DNA from: an uncultured Collinsella sp.
Lineage (GTDB): Bacteria; Actinomycetota; Coriobacteriia; Coriobacteriales; Coriobacteriaceae
Direction: 5' to 3'
Assembly: GCA_900752545.1 (NCBI GenBank)
Contig: CAADVS010000003.1
Location: forward strand, 1 to 14,570
Length of the DNA: 14,570 nucleotides
Below, in pieces: positions 6,044 through 13,080 of the stretch. The notes beneath the pieces are model-generated. The model saw only the letters and a program-made list of their open reading frames with translations. It had not been told where the DNA came from and ran no database searches. The translations under genes were made by a program, and so were the position numbers. Each line of letters opens with the position of its first letter. Position 1 is the stretch's first letter.

Positions 6044-7189
6044 CTAGAGCACCTCCGTGTAGCTGCCAAAGTAGGTAAAGCTCTCGCACACGTCGTCGAT
6101 CGAATCGAGCAGGTCGTCGAGGGCCTTGCTGCCAAAGGGACAGTCCAGGTCAAAGTAGAACATAAACTCAAAGTCGCGACCGGGGATGGGGCGGCTCTCG
6201 AGCTTGATGAGGTTGATGTTGAGTGCGTAGAAGCGCTCGAGCACGCGATAGAGGGCGCCCGGCTCGTTGGCCGTGGTGATCATGAGCGAGGTACGGTTGG
6301 CACCGGGATAGACGCGTGGCTCGCGGCTGATGACGACAAAGCGCGTGTAGTTGTTGTCCGAGTCCTGGATGTTGGACTCCAGCACCTCCAGGCCATAGAG
6401 TGCCGCGCAGCTGCGCGATGCGATGGCGGCAACATCGGTGCGGTCGGAATTGGCGACCATCTCGGCCGACATGGCGGTGTTGGGGTACTTGGTGGCGTGC
6501 AGGTCGTGGGACTCGATAAAGCCCGCACACTGGGCAATGGCTTGGCCGTGGCTGTAAACCTCGCGCACGTCGGCGAGCTTGGTGCCGGGCTTGACGAGCA
6601 TGTTGTGGTCGATCTTGAGGCGAAGCGAGCGCACGATGTGGAAGTCGAACTGGGCGAGCAGGTCGTAGACGGCGTTGACCGAGCCGGCGGTGGAGTTCTC
6701 GATGGGCAGCACGCCAAACTCGCAGAAGCCGTCGCGCACAGCGCGCATAACGCCTTCGAAGGTCTCGAAAAACGCGATGTCGGGCACGTCGAAGAGTTTG
6801 CACGCGGCGATCTGGCTATAGGCACCTTCCACGCCCTGGCAGGCAACTGTGGCCGTTTGAGGGAAGGGCGTGTCAAAGGCTGCAGCCGTGGCGTGGGCCT
6901 TTTGCGAGACGGTGATGCCCTTGAGCTCGTTGATGTAGCGCTGCTGCTCGGCCTTGCTCATGCTCATAAGGAGGCGGAACAGGGTGATGGTCTGCGCCTC
7001 GTAGCGCTCGGGCGCGCGGCTGGCGAGGTTGTTGAGTTTTGAGCGCTCGCGGGCGGGGTCAAAGACGGCCTTGCCCATCTCGATCTTTGATTTGGCGACC
7101 TCGGTGGCAATGTCCATACGCTCGACAAAGCTATTGAGGAGCGTGGTGTCGATGCCATCGATGGTCTGGCGAATATCGGCAAGGTCCAT
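6044..7189 (-). CDS. pheA: Bifunctional chorismate mutase / prephenate dehydratase (P-protein)
   Basis: 381 residues. Residues 1-90 are an AroQ-type helical chorismate mutase (MDLADIRQTIDGIDTTLLNSF, VAKSK). Residues ~112-290 are prephenate dehydratase (GVEGAYSQ at 119-126, PIENSTAGSV at 162-171, and the catalytic TRF at 282-284). Residues ~298-381 are an ACT domain with the Phe-binding GAL (311-313) and ESRP (331-334) motifs. It turns chorismate into phenylpyruvate and is expected to be inhibited by phenylalanine through the ACT domain (family knowledge). I place the start at ATG 7189, preceded by AAAGGGG six bases away. The frame remains open upstream to 7441, but that part runs antisense-like through aroC and has no homology-like sequence. 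It starts 53 bases after aroC and its stop abuts aroEK. Confidence 0.96.
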   Translation of the reverse strand: MDLADIRQTIDGIDTTLLNSFVERMDIATEVAKSKIEMGKAVFDPARERSKLNNLASRAPERYEAQTITLFRLLMSMSKAEQQRYINELKGITVSQKAHATAAAFDTPFPQTATVACQGVEGAYSQIAACKLFDVPDIAFFETFEGVMRAVRDGFCEFGVLPIENSTAGSVNAVYDLLAQFDFHIVRSLRLKIDHNMLVKPGTKLADVREVYSHGQAIAQCAGFIESHDLHATKYPNTAMSAEMVANSDRTDVAAIASRSCAALYGLEVLESNIQDSDNNYTRFVVISREPRVYPGANRTSLMITTANEPGALYRVLERFYALNINLIKLESRPIPGRDFEFMFYFDLDCPFGSKALDDLLDSIDDVCESFTYFGSYTEVL

Positions 7190-7242
7190 GGAGGCCCCTT
7201 TCACGTAATGGCAGAGTTGACAGGCAACCCAGGTGAGTCGGG

Positions 7243-8340
7243 TTAGAGCTGGCCTGCGTCTTCGAGGAGGGCGTCCCAAATCGCGAGCGCCGCGGCTGCT
7301 TCGGCTACGGGGACGGCGCGCGGGACGATGCAGGGATCGTGACGGCCGTGGACCGAGAGCTCGGCATTTTCCATGGCGTCCATGTCCACGGTCTGCTGCT
7401 CGCGACCGATGGAGGGCGTCGGCTTTACGGCCATCCGCCACATGACGGGCGCGCCGGTGGAGATGCCGCCCAGAATGCCGCCGGCGTTATTGGACTCGAC
7501 CTCGATCTCGCCGGTCTCGGCATCGATGCGATACGGATCGTTGTTCTCGCTGCCGCGCATGGCGGCCACGGCAAAGCCCATGCCAAACTCCACGCCCTTT
7601 ACGGCGGGAATGCCAAACGCGATTTGCGCGATGCGGTTCTCGATGCCGTCGAACATGGGGTCGCCGATGCCCGCGGGAAGCCCGTAGATGCCGCACTCCA
7701 CGATGCCGCCGATGCTGTCGAGTTCGTTGCGCGCGGCTAGAATCTCCTCGCGCATTCGACCGGCTGCGGCGGCGTCAATGCACGGCAGATCGTTCGTAAG
7801 GATTGCCTTGCGGTCGGCCTCGCGATAGACCATGTCGTCCATGGGCAGGTCGGAGATGCCGCCGATCTGCGCGACGTGCGCCATGACCTTGATACCGCGG
7901 GCCTCGAGCGCCTGCAGCGCGATGCCGCCGGCGATGCACAAGGGGGCCGTCAGGCGGCCGGAGAAGTGCCCGCCGCCGGCGACGTCGTGCATGTTGTGGT
8001 ACTTCACGCGCGCCGGAAAGTCTGCATGCCCGGGGCGGGGCTTGCGGCGCAGCTCGGAATAGTCCTTGGAGCGCGTGTTGGTGTTCTCGATAATTGCTGC
8101 GATGGGTGCGCCGGTGGTGTGCCCATCGACCACACCGGCAATGATATGCGCGGCGTCGGCTTCGTGGCGCTTGGTTGCGGTTTCGTCGCGCCCGGGGGCG
8201 CGACGGTCCAAAAAAGCCTGCAGCTGATCCTGGTCAATGGCTATACCGGCGGGAATGCCATCGAGTGAGCAACCGATAGCAGGGGAGTGCGACTGGCCAA
8301 AGATGCTCAGATGCAAAACGTTGCCAAAGGTCGAGGACAT
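7243..8340 (-). CDS. aroC: Chorismate synthase
   Basis: 365 residues, normal family length. It makes chorismate from EPSP, the last shared step, with reduced FMN. Visible: catalytic His18 in GQSHSPAIG (15-23), RRAPGRDETATKRHE (46-60), RPGHADFPARVKY (102-114), GGGHFSGRLTAP (122-133, second catalytic His), NNAGGILGGISTG (284-296) and GRHDPCIVPRAVP (332-344). The GGGHFSGR block is the form seen in Clostridia and related lineages rather than the NVLERASARET form of proteobacteria and most actinobacteria. The start ATG 8340 has AGGAGGA six bases upstream. The 17 extra in-frame codons up to 8391 overlap aroA and are rejected. It starts one base after the aroA stop. Confidence 0.96.
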   Translation of the reverse strand: MSSTFGNVLHLSIFGQSHSPAIGCSLDGIPAGIAIDQDQLQAFLDRRAPGRDETATKRHEADAAHIIAGVVDGHTTGAPIAAIIENTNTRSKDYSELRRKPRPGHADFPARVKYHNMHDVAGGGHFSGRLTAPLCIAGGIALQALEARGIKVMAHVAQIGGISDLPMDDMVYREADRKAILTNDLPCIDAAAAGRMREEILAARNELDSIGGIVECGIYGLPAGIGDPMFDGIENRIAQIAFGIPAVKGVEFGMGFAVAAMRGSENNDPYRIDAETGEIEVESNNAGGILGGISTGAPVMWRMAVKPTPSIGREQQTVDMDAMENAELSVHGRHDPCIVPRAVPVAEAAAALAIWDALLEDAGQL

Positions 8341-8341
8341 G

Positions 8342-9661
8342 CTATTCCTCCTCGAGCGTGACCTTGCCGCCCAGCAGGCGGTAGTGGTCAAAGAAATCGG
8401 GATAGGACTTGTTGACGGCCTCGGCGCCGTGGATCACAACTTCGCCAGTGGCGCGGCTCGCAGCGATGGCAGCCATCATGGCGATGCGGTGGTCGTTGTG
8501 CGAATCGACCTCGCCGCCGGTAAAAGCGCCGACGCCCTTGATGATGAGGTCGTCACCGGCAATGCGCACCTGCGCGCCCAGTGCGGTGAGCTCGCGGGTG
8601 GTGGTGGCCAGACGGTCGGATTCCTTGATGCGCAGGCGGGCGCAATCGCGGATGAACGTGCGGCCCTGCGCCAACGATGCCACGGCCGAGATAACGGGCA
8701 CCAGGTCGGGGATGTCGTGTGCGCTCATCTCAAAGCCGGCGAGCTTGTCGGACTGCACGGTAGCGGCGTTGGTGGAGCGCACGATGCGGGCGCCAAAGCG
8801 CGAGAGCGCGGCAAGCACGTTGCGATCACCTTGCGCGGAGCTGAGCGACACGCCCTCGACAGTGATGGGGTCGGAGCCGATGGCGCCGGCGCACAGCCAA
8901 AAGGCCGCGTTGGACCAGTCACCCTCAACAGCCACGTTGCCAGGCGTGCGGTACGAGCCGCTGCTCACACGGAAGTTCGTGATCTCGGGCTGGCCGTCCT
9001 TGGCGGGGATGCGCTCGACGTTGACCTCGACGCCGAAGGCCTTCATAGCCTGGATGGTCAGGTTGATATAGGGGCGGCTCTCGATAAGGCCGGTCACCTG
9101 AACGCAGGAGGGCTGGGCCAGCAGCGGGGCTGCCAGCAGCAGGCCGGAGATGTACTGCGAGCTCACGTTGCCCGGCAGGATAAAGGTGCCCGGGCGCATG
9201 CGGCCGCTTGTCTTGAGCGGGAAGCCGCCCAGACCCTGCAGGTCGCAGCCGGCGGCAATGATCTCGTCGGAGAGCGGGGAGAGGGGGCGTGCGCCCAGAC
9301 GGCCCTGGCCCACAAAGGTGGCCTCTGCCCCCAGCGCGCAGGCGACGGGCAGCATAAAGCGGAGCGTGGAGCCGCTCTCACCGCAGTCGAGCGTGCCGCC
9401 GGCAAGTGCCTTGAGCAGGCCAAACTCAATGCTCTTCATGGTGGGGTGGACCTGGAAGCCGTCCTCGACGGTTTCGATGCGGGCGCCGAGCGCCGTGAGG
9501 CAGCGCACCGTGGCTTCGATATCGGCGCAGGTGGTGTTGCAAGTGACGTGCGTCTCACCGTTGGCGAGCGCAGCGCAGATGATGAGGCGGTGGGCCATCG
9601 ACTTGGATGCGATGGCGGGAACGGTGCCCTTGAGCGGGGAGGGGGTGATGCGGGCTAGCAT
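8342..9661 (-). CDS. aroA: 3-phosphoshikimate 1-carboxyvinyltransferase (EPSP synthase)
   Basis: 439 residues. It condenses shikimate-3-phosphate with PEP. Visible: SKSMAHR (19-25, PEP/S3P binding), LDCGESGSTLRF (91-102), EGDWSNAAF (246-254), catalytic Asp319 in DIPDLVP, LRIKESDR (343-350) and DHRIAMM (390-396). The 91-102 loop, which lines the PEP and glyphosate site, reads GESGSTLR instead of the GNAGTAMR of the E. coli enzyme. This is the form found in Clostridia-like and other non-class-I enzymes, so its inhibitor response cannot be assumed. The ATG overlaps the end of aroB by 7 bases (ATGCTAG), indicating translational coupling. A GGGAG site lies about ten bases upstream, inside aroB. 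Confidence 0.96.
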   Translation of the reverse strand: MLARITPSPLKGTVPAIASKSMAHRLIICAALANGETHVTCNTTCADIEATVRCLTALGARIETVEDGFQVHPTMKSIEFGLLKALAGGTLDCGESGSTLRFMLPVACALGAEATFVGQGRLGARPLSPLSDEIIAAGCDLQGLGGFPLKTSGRMRPGTFILPGNVSSQYISGLLLAAPLLAQPSCVQVTGLIESRPYINLTIQAMKAFGVEVNVERIPAKDGQPEITNFRVSSGSYRTPGNVAVEGDWSNAAFWLCAGAIGSDPITVEGVSLSSAQGDRNVLAALSRFGARIVRSTNAATVQSDKLAGFEMSAHDIPDLVPVISAVASLAQGRTFIRDCARLRIKESDRLATTTRELTALGAQVRIAGDDLIIKGVGAFTGGEVDSHNDHRIAMMAAIAASRATGEVVIHGAEAVNKSYPDFFDHYRLLGGKVTLEEE

Positions 9662-10761
9662 ATGGATGCGTCTCCCTTCTGGCCGAGGCCCTCGGCAATT
9701 AAATCATGGAAGATGGAAAGCGGCGTGCGGTCGATGCTGCAGCGGCCAATACCGTGCGGAATCACCAGATCGATGGTGTCACCGGCGCGTTTTTTGTCAT
9801 GCAGCGCCTCGGCAAAGATGGCGTCGGCCGAAAGCTCACAGCGGGTCTTGAGGCCGTGGCGCGCGCAGAGTTCTTCGATGCGGCTGGGCAGTTCGGCGTC
9901 GCAAATGCCGTGCAGGGCCGCGGCGCGCGTGATGATACCCATGCCGATCGACACGCAGTTGCCGTGTCCCAGCTCAAAGTGCTCGCAGGCCTCGACGGCG
10001 TGTCCGGCGCTGTGTCCAAAGTTGAGGAGCTTGCGCTGGTTGGTCTCGCGCTCGTCGGCAACGACCACGGCGCGCTTAATGTCGATATTGCGGGCGATGA
10101 TGAGCGCCACGCGGGCCACGTCCTGGTTAAGCAGCTCCAGCGTGAGCGGGGTCTTCTCCAGCTCGGTGAAAAGCTCGGGATCGGCGATCACGGCGTGCTT
10201 GACGACCTCGCCGCAGCCGTCGGCGAACTGCTCGGGAGTGAGGGTGGCAAGGCATCCTACGTCGGCAATAACCACACTCGGCTGCCAAAAGGCGCCGGCC
10301 AGGTTTTTGCCGGCAGCAAGGTCGATGGCCGTCTTGCCGCCCACTGACGAATCAACCATAGCGAGCAGGCTCGTGGGGATCTGCACAAACTTGCAGCCGC
10401 GCATGTAGGTGGCGGCCACAAAGCCGGCCACGTCGCCCACAACGCCGCCACCGAGTGCCACGATTACGTCGGAGCGCGAAAGCTCATGCTCGGCAACAAA
10501 CTCAAGAATGGCAACGTAGGTCTCGGCGCGCTTGTGTGCCTCGCCGGCCTCGAAGGTGCAAATGCTTACCTCATAGCCTGATGCCTCCAGGCTCTGCTTA
10601 ACGGGCATCTGGTAGAGCGGGCCCACGTTGGTGTCCGTCACGATGACGGCGCGGGTGCCGCCGGCAGTGGCGCGAACGAGCGGTCCTGCTTGCTCCAGCA
10701 AAAACGTGCCCACGTGTACCTGGTAGGGGCGTGCGGTGTCGATATCGATGGTAATCGCCAT
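9655..10761 (-). CDS. aroB: 3-dehydroquinate synthase
   Basis: 368 residues, the usual length. It cyclises DAHP to 3-dehydroquinate, step 2, using NAD and a divalent metal. Visible: GGGVVGDVAGF (104-114, NAD loop), DSSVGGKTAID (137-147), and the metal ligands Glu185 (GCGEVVKHA), His250 (NFGHSAGHA) and His266 (LGHGNCV). HDKKRAGD (321-328) is the C-terminal substrate-binding loop. All catalytic positions look intact. The start ATG has AAGGA about ten bases upstream. The gap from tyrA is 36 bases and its end overlaps aroA. Confidence 0.97.
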   Translation of the reverse strand: MAITIDIDTARPYQVHVGTFLLEQAGPLVRATAGGTRAVIVTDTNVGPLYQMPVKQSLEASGYEVSICTFEAGEAHKRAETYVAILEFVAEHELSRSDVIVALGGGVVGDVAGFVAATYMRGCKFVQIPTSLLAMVDSSVGGKTAIDLAAGKNLAGAFWQPSVVIADVGCLATLTPEQFADGCGEVVKHAVIADPELFTELEKTPLTLELLNQDVARVALIIARNIDIKRAVVVADERETNQRKLLNFGHSAGHAVEACEHFELGHGNCVSIGMGIITRAAALHGICDAELPSRIEELCARHGLKTRCELSADAIFAEALHDKKRAGDTIDLVIPHGIGRCSIDRTPLSIFHDLIAEGLGQKGDASIC

Positions 10762-10797
10762 AAGCTATGGTCCTTTCGACCTGGCGTGATGGGTGGT

Positions 10798-11712
10798 CTA
10801 GTGGGCGCTCTCGTCGTCGAGCGCGCGCTTGATGCGATCGCCCTCGGCAAGGAGATTCTCCAGATAGCGCTGGTCGCGGTCTTTGAGCGCGCGGCTGTAG
10901 GCTCCGAGTGCCTCGATCAGATGGTCGATCTCGAAGGCGAGCGCGTCGGCGTCGTCGATCATGAGCTCCGACCACATCTGGGGGTTGAGGTGCGCCACGC
11001 GGGTAAGGTCGCGGTAGCTGCCGGCCGAAAAACCGTGGTGAACCTGGGCAGTCGGGCTTTTGACGTAGGCGTTTGAGACCACGTGCGCGAGCTGGCTCGT
11101 AAAGGCGATGACGCGGTCGTGCTCGGCGGCGGTGGTCACGCTGAACTTGCCAAACCCCAAGGGGCGCACCATCTCGCGCACCTGGCCCAAGAGCTCCAGC
11201 TTAAGGGCATCGTCTACCGTGGGCGGAACGAGCACGAGCGGTGCGCCCTGGAACAGGTCGGCGCGGGAGTGCGCGTAGCCCGAGAACTGGGTGCCTGCCA
11301 TGGGGTGTGCGCCCACAAAGTAGAAGCCGTGCTCTCGTGCGAGCTCAAAGGCCCGCTCACACACAATGCCCTTGACGCCCACCGTGTCGATCACCACGGG
11401 CCCCATGATGGCCTCGGTGTCGGTGGCGTCGGCGAGCGCCTGGGCATGCGCCTCGAGCCACTCGATGCATGCTTCGGGATAACAGGCAAGGACGATGATG
11501 TCGCACTCACCGAGCGTCTCGTCATTGAGCTCGCCGGCGATGGTACCCATGCTGGCGGCTGTCATCACGTCATCGTCGGGGTCCCAGGCAAGCACGCGAA
11601 CGCCCGCCTGCGCATAGCCGCGGGCAAAGCTGCCGCCGATCAGGCCCAGGCCCACGATGCCGGCGCACTTGGGTCCGCCCTGGTTGACGCGTGCGTTTCT
11701 CACCGTACCCAT
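10798..11712 (-). CDS. tyrA: Prephenate dehydrogenase (TyrA family)
   Basis: 304 residues. A Rossmann domain with GLGLIGGS (21-28) and the acidic turn WDPDDD (43-48), which favours NAD, is followed by the helical TyrA dimerisation domain. Conserved blocks are DTVGVKG (109-115), GAHPMAG (134-140), catalytic-type His210 in FTSQLAH (204-210), and GSYRDLTRVA (231-240). It oxidises prephenate to 4-hydroxyphenylpyruvate for tyrosine. There is no C-terminal ACT domain and no fused chorismate mutase, so chorismate mutase activity must come from PheA or another locus, and tyrosine feedback is more likely on DAHP synthase (inference). An arogenate-specific activity cannot be excluded. It starts three bases after the DAHP synthase stop, with GGAG at the end of that gene as ribosome binding site. 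Confidence 0.93.
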   Translation of the reverse strand: MGTVRNARVNQGGPKCAGIVGLGLIGGSFARGYAQAGVRVLAWDPDDDVMTAASMGTIAGELNDETLGECDIIVLACYPEACIEWLEAHAQALADATDTEAIMGPVVIDTVGVKGIVCERAFELAREHGFYFVGAHPMAGTQFSGYAHSRADLFQGAPLVLVPPTVDDALKLELLGQVREMVRPLGFGKFSVTTAAEHDRVIAFTSQLAHVVSNAYVKSPTAQVHHGFSAGSYRDLTRVAHLNPQMWSELMIDDADALAFEIDHLIEALGAYSRALKDRDQRYLENLLAEGDRIKRALDDESAH

Positions 11713-11715
11713 GGC

Positions 11716-12738
11716 CTACTCCATGGTCTCTTGGCAGACGACCTCGCGGATGGCGCGGATGCGGCGCATGGTGTCGTCGAACTGGTCGGGAGTGAGGGCC
11801 TGGGCGCCGTCGGACCAGGCGTGGCTCGGGTCGTCGTGGACTTCGATCTCCAGGCCGTTGGCGCCGCAGGCGGTCGCCGCGAGCGCCATGGGCTCAACGT
11901 AGCGGGTGTAGCCGGTGGCGTGGCTGGGGTCGGCGACGACGGGCAGGTGCGAAAGGTGGTGCAGCACCGGCACGGCGTTGAGGTCGAAGGTGTTGCGGGT
12001 GCGGGTCTCGAAGGTGCGGATACCGCGCTCGCACAGGATGACGTTGTCGTTGCCCTCGCTCATGATGTACTCGGCGGCCATGAGCAACTCATCGATCGTG
12101 CCGGACATGCCGCGCTTAAGCAAGATCGGAGTCTGGGTCTTGCCGACCTCCTTGAGCAGGGGGAAGTTCTGTGCGTTGCGGGCGCCGATCTGCATGACGT
12201 CGATCTTCTTATCCAAGAAGACCTGCACGTCGCGCGGATCCATGATCTCGGTGACAATCGGCATGTCGAGCTCGGCGGATGCCTCACATAGCAGGTCCAG
12301 GCCGGCGGGGCCCATGCCCTGGTAGGCGTAAGGGGAGGTGCGGGGCTTGTAGGCGCCACCGCGCAGCATCGTGGCGCCGGCGGCCTTTACGCGGCGTGCG
12401 ATGCGAATGAGGTTCTCGCCCTCGACGGAGCAGGGGCCGGCGATGACTTGGAACTGGTCGCCGCCGATCTTGACGCCGTGGCCGCAGCCGATAATGGAAT
12501 CCTCGGGGTGGAACTTGCGGTTGGCACGCTTAAAGGGCTCGGAGACGCGCTGCACGCGCTCGACGACGTCCATGGACTCGAGCAGGAACGGGTCGATCTT
12601 GGTCGTATCGCCCACCAGGCCGATGATGGTCTCGTTCTCGCCGCGCGAGACGTCGGTCTTGAGACCCTTCTTCTCAATCCAGCTGACGATATGGCCGACG
12701 GCCTCGTCGCTGGCGCTCTGCTTTAAAATCGCAATCAT
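11716..12738 (-). CDS. aroF: 3-deoxy-7-phosphoheptulonate (DAHP) synthase, type I-beta with N-terminal ferredoxin-like regulatory domain
   Basis: 340 residues. Residues 1-~70 form the ferredoxin-like domain (MIAILKQSASDEAV...KTDVSRGENETIIGLVGD) known from the Thermotoga enzyme, where it mediates tyrosine feedback inhibition. Residues ~90-340 are the TIM barrel: AGPCSVE (100-106, metal Cys103), KPRTSPYAYQG (131-141), LKRG (207-210), ERGIRTFE (237-244), DPSHATG (270-276, metal His273) and EVHDDP (299-304). It catalyses the first committed step, PEP plus erythrose-4-phosphate. The start ATG 12738 is preceded by AGAGG at seven bases. An in-frame ATG at 12786 lies in the leader hairpin and has no ribosome binding site. 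First gene of the operon. The symbol is by function; aroG or aroH could equally be used. Confidence 0.95.
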   Translation of the reverse strand: MIAILKQSASDEAVGHIVSWIEKKGLKTDVSRGENETIIGLVGDTTKIDPFLLESMDVVERVQRVSEPFKRANRKFHPEDSIIGCGHGVKIGGDQFQVIAGPCSVEGENLIRIARRVKAAGATMLRGGAYKPRTSPYAYQGMGPAGLDLLCEASAELDMPIVTEIMDPRDVQVFLDKKIDVMQIGARNAQNFPLLKEVGKTQTPILLKRGMSGTIDELLMAAEYIMSEGNDNVILCERGIRTFETRTRNTFDLNAVPVLHHLSHLPVVADPSHATGYTRYVEPMALAATACGANGLEIEVHDDPSHAWSDGAQALTPDQFDDTMRRIRAIREVVCQETME

Positions 12739-12809
12739 GGTGTGCCTCTCACCTCGATGGATAGCTCTTGCAAAAACGGCCCGCATCGCGAGCCGTTATA
12801 TATGTGCAT
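12735..12809 (-). other. Candidate leader ORF of 24 codons overlapping the aroF start
   Basis: ATG at 12809 opens a frame of 24 codons whose TGA overlaps the aroF ATG as ATGA. Its peptide begins MHIYNGSRCG, so a Tyr codon is the fourth codon, right before the left arm of the leader hairpin; a Phe codon follows at position 12. No ribosome binding site precedes it, but the ATG lies about where transcription from the -10 at 12815-12820 would begin, so a leaderless read is possible. A chance frame of this size is not rare. Confidence 0.3.
12772..12797 (-). terminator. Terminator-like hairpin in the leader of the aro operon (candidate attenuator)
   Basis: On the minus strand a 10-bp stem (12797-12788 with 12784-12775, one G-U pair) closes on the 3-base loop GAT and is followed by a T-run of five (12776-12772, two of them in the stem). 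On the plus strand the G-U position becomes an A-C mismatch, so the structure suits minus-strand RNA. It lies 33 bases upstream of the aroF ATG. No competing anti-terminator helix was found by eye. Confidence 0.6.
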
Positions 12810-12814
12810 GAGAG

Positions 12815-12820
12815 TTTATA
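12815..12820 (-). promoter_or_regulatory. Candidate -10 box of the aro operon
   Basis: TATAAA on the minus strand, 76 bases upstream of the aroF start. No TTGACA-like -35 at 16-18 bases. A 20-base dyad (12831-12850, CACTTT/AAAGTG arms) covers the -35 position, so an activator or repressor might act here (inference). Confidence 0.4.
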
Positions 12821-12830
12821 CTAATTGTTT

Positions 12831-12850
12831 CACTTTTGCGTTCTAAAGTG
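12831..12850. promoter_or_regulatory. Small dyad over the aro operon -35 region, possible operator
   Basis: CACTTT (12831-12836) and AAAGTG (12845-12850) are exact reverse complements with 8 bases between them. The 14-base centre-to-centre spacing is larger than one helical turn. Six-base arms can occur by chance in an AT-rich spacer. Confidence 0.25.
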
Positions 12851-12899
12851 AGCCTCTGCGCCGTGTCTCCCACGTAATTGCAAAGCTTTTTCTATTCTT

Positions 12900-12929
12900 T
12901 TGTTAGCCAGTGGCGCACTTGGGTATAAT
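12900..12929 (+). promoter_or_regulatory. Promoter of tRNA-Arg(CCG)
   Basis: TTGTTA (12900-12905) and consensus TATAAT (12924-12929) are separated by 18 bases. The -10 lies 11 bases before the mature tRNA 5' end, so the precursor leader is only a few bases long. It is divergent from the aro operon promoter. Confidence 0.7.
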
Positions 12930-12940
12930 GCCAACCGTTC

Positions 12941-13017
12941 GCCCTATTAGCTCAGGGGATTAGAGCGTCTGCCTCCGGAGCAGAAGGCCGTTGGTTCGAA
13001 TCCAACATGGGGCACCA
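12941..13017 (+). tRNA. tRNA-Arg, anticodon CCG, CCA encoded
   Basis: The cloverleaf is complete: acceptor GCCCTAT (12941-12947) with ATGGGGC (13007-13013, one T-G pair), D stem GCTC/GAGC, anticodon stem TCTGC/GCAGA around CTCCGGA with CCG at 12975-12977, T stem GTTGG/CCAAC with loop TTCGAAT, discriminator A, CCA at 13015-13017. It reads the codon CGG. Terminator follows within ten bases. Confidence 0.95.
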
Positions 13018-13025
13018 TTGAACGC

Positions 13026-13064
13026 AAGACCGTCCGAACCTCGCATGGTCCGGGCGGTTTTCTT
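13026..13064 (+). terminator. Intrinsic terminator after tRNA-Arg(CCG)
   Basis: The lower stem 13026-13036 with 13051-13061 (two G-T pairs) and the upper stem 13038-13040 with 13047-13049 are separated by one A-C mismatch, with the loop TCGCAT. A TTTTCTT tail (13058-13064) follows. It ends 16 bases before the P-type ATPase start codon. Confidence 0.8.
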
Positions 13065-13069
13065 ATACC
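13064..13069 (+). promoter_or_regulatory. Weak candidate -10 box of the P-type ATPase gene
   Basis: TATACC (4 of 6 consensus bases), beginning where the terminator T-run ends. Transcription would begin near 13076-13078, at or just before the GTG/ATG at 13078-13083, which would give a leaderless or nearly leaderless mRNA. The -35 position falls in the terminator loop and shows no match. Confidence 0.3.
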
Positions 13070-13080
13070 GACGCGACGTG

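Noticed and set aside
7190..7441. 84-codon N-terminal extension of pheA
   Set aside because: Overlaps the aroC coding region, is Arg-rich without family similarity, and ATG 7189 has a proper ribosome binding site and begins a normal chorismate mutase domain.
8237..9658. Long plus-strand open frame opposite aroA (473 codons), and similar ones at 5987-7042, 4949-5725 and 11083-12291
   Set aside because: They are antisense to strongly conserved aro genes, are rich in Ala/Gly/His/Val with no recognisable motif, and arise from the high third-position GC of the true genes.
12739..12786. 16-codon N-terminal extension of DAHP synthase from ATG 12786
   Set aside because: The codon lies in the loop of the leader hairpin with no ribosome binding site, and the family N-terminus matches MIAILK at 12738.
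12991..13080. N-terminal extension of the P-type ATPase from TTG 12991
   Set aside because: It would begin inside the T arm of tRNA-Arg(CCG) and run through the terminator.
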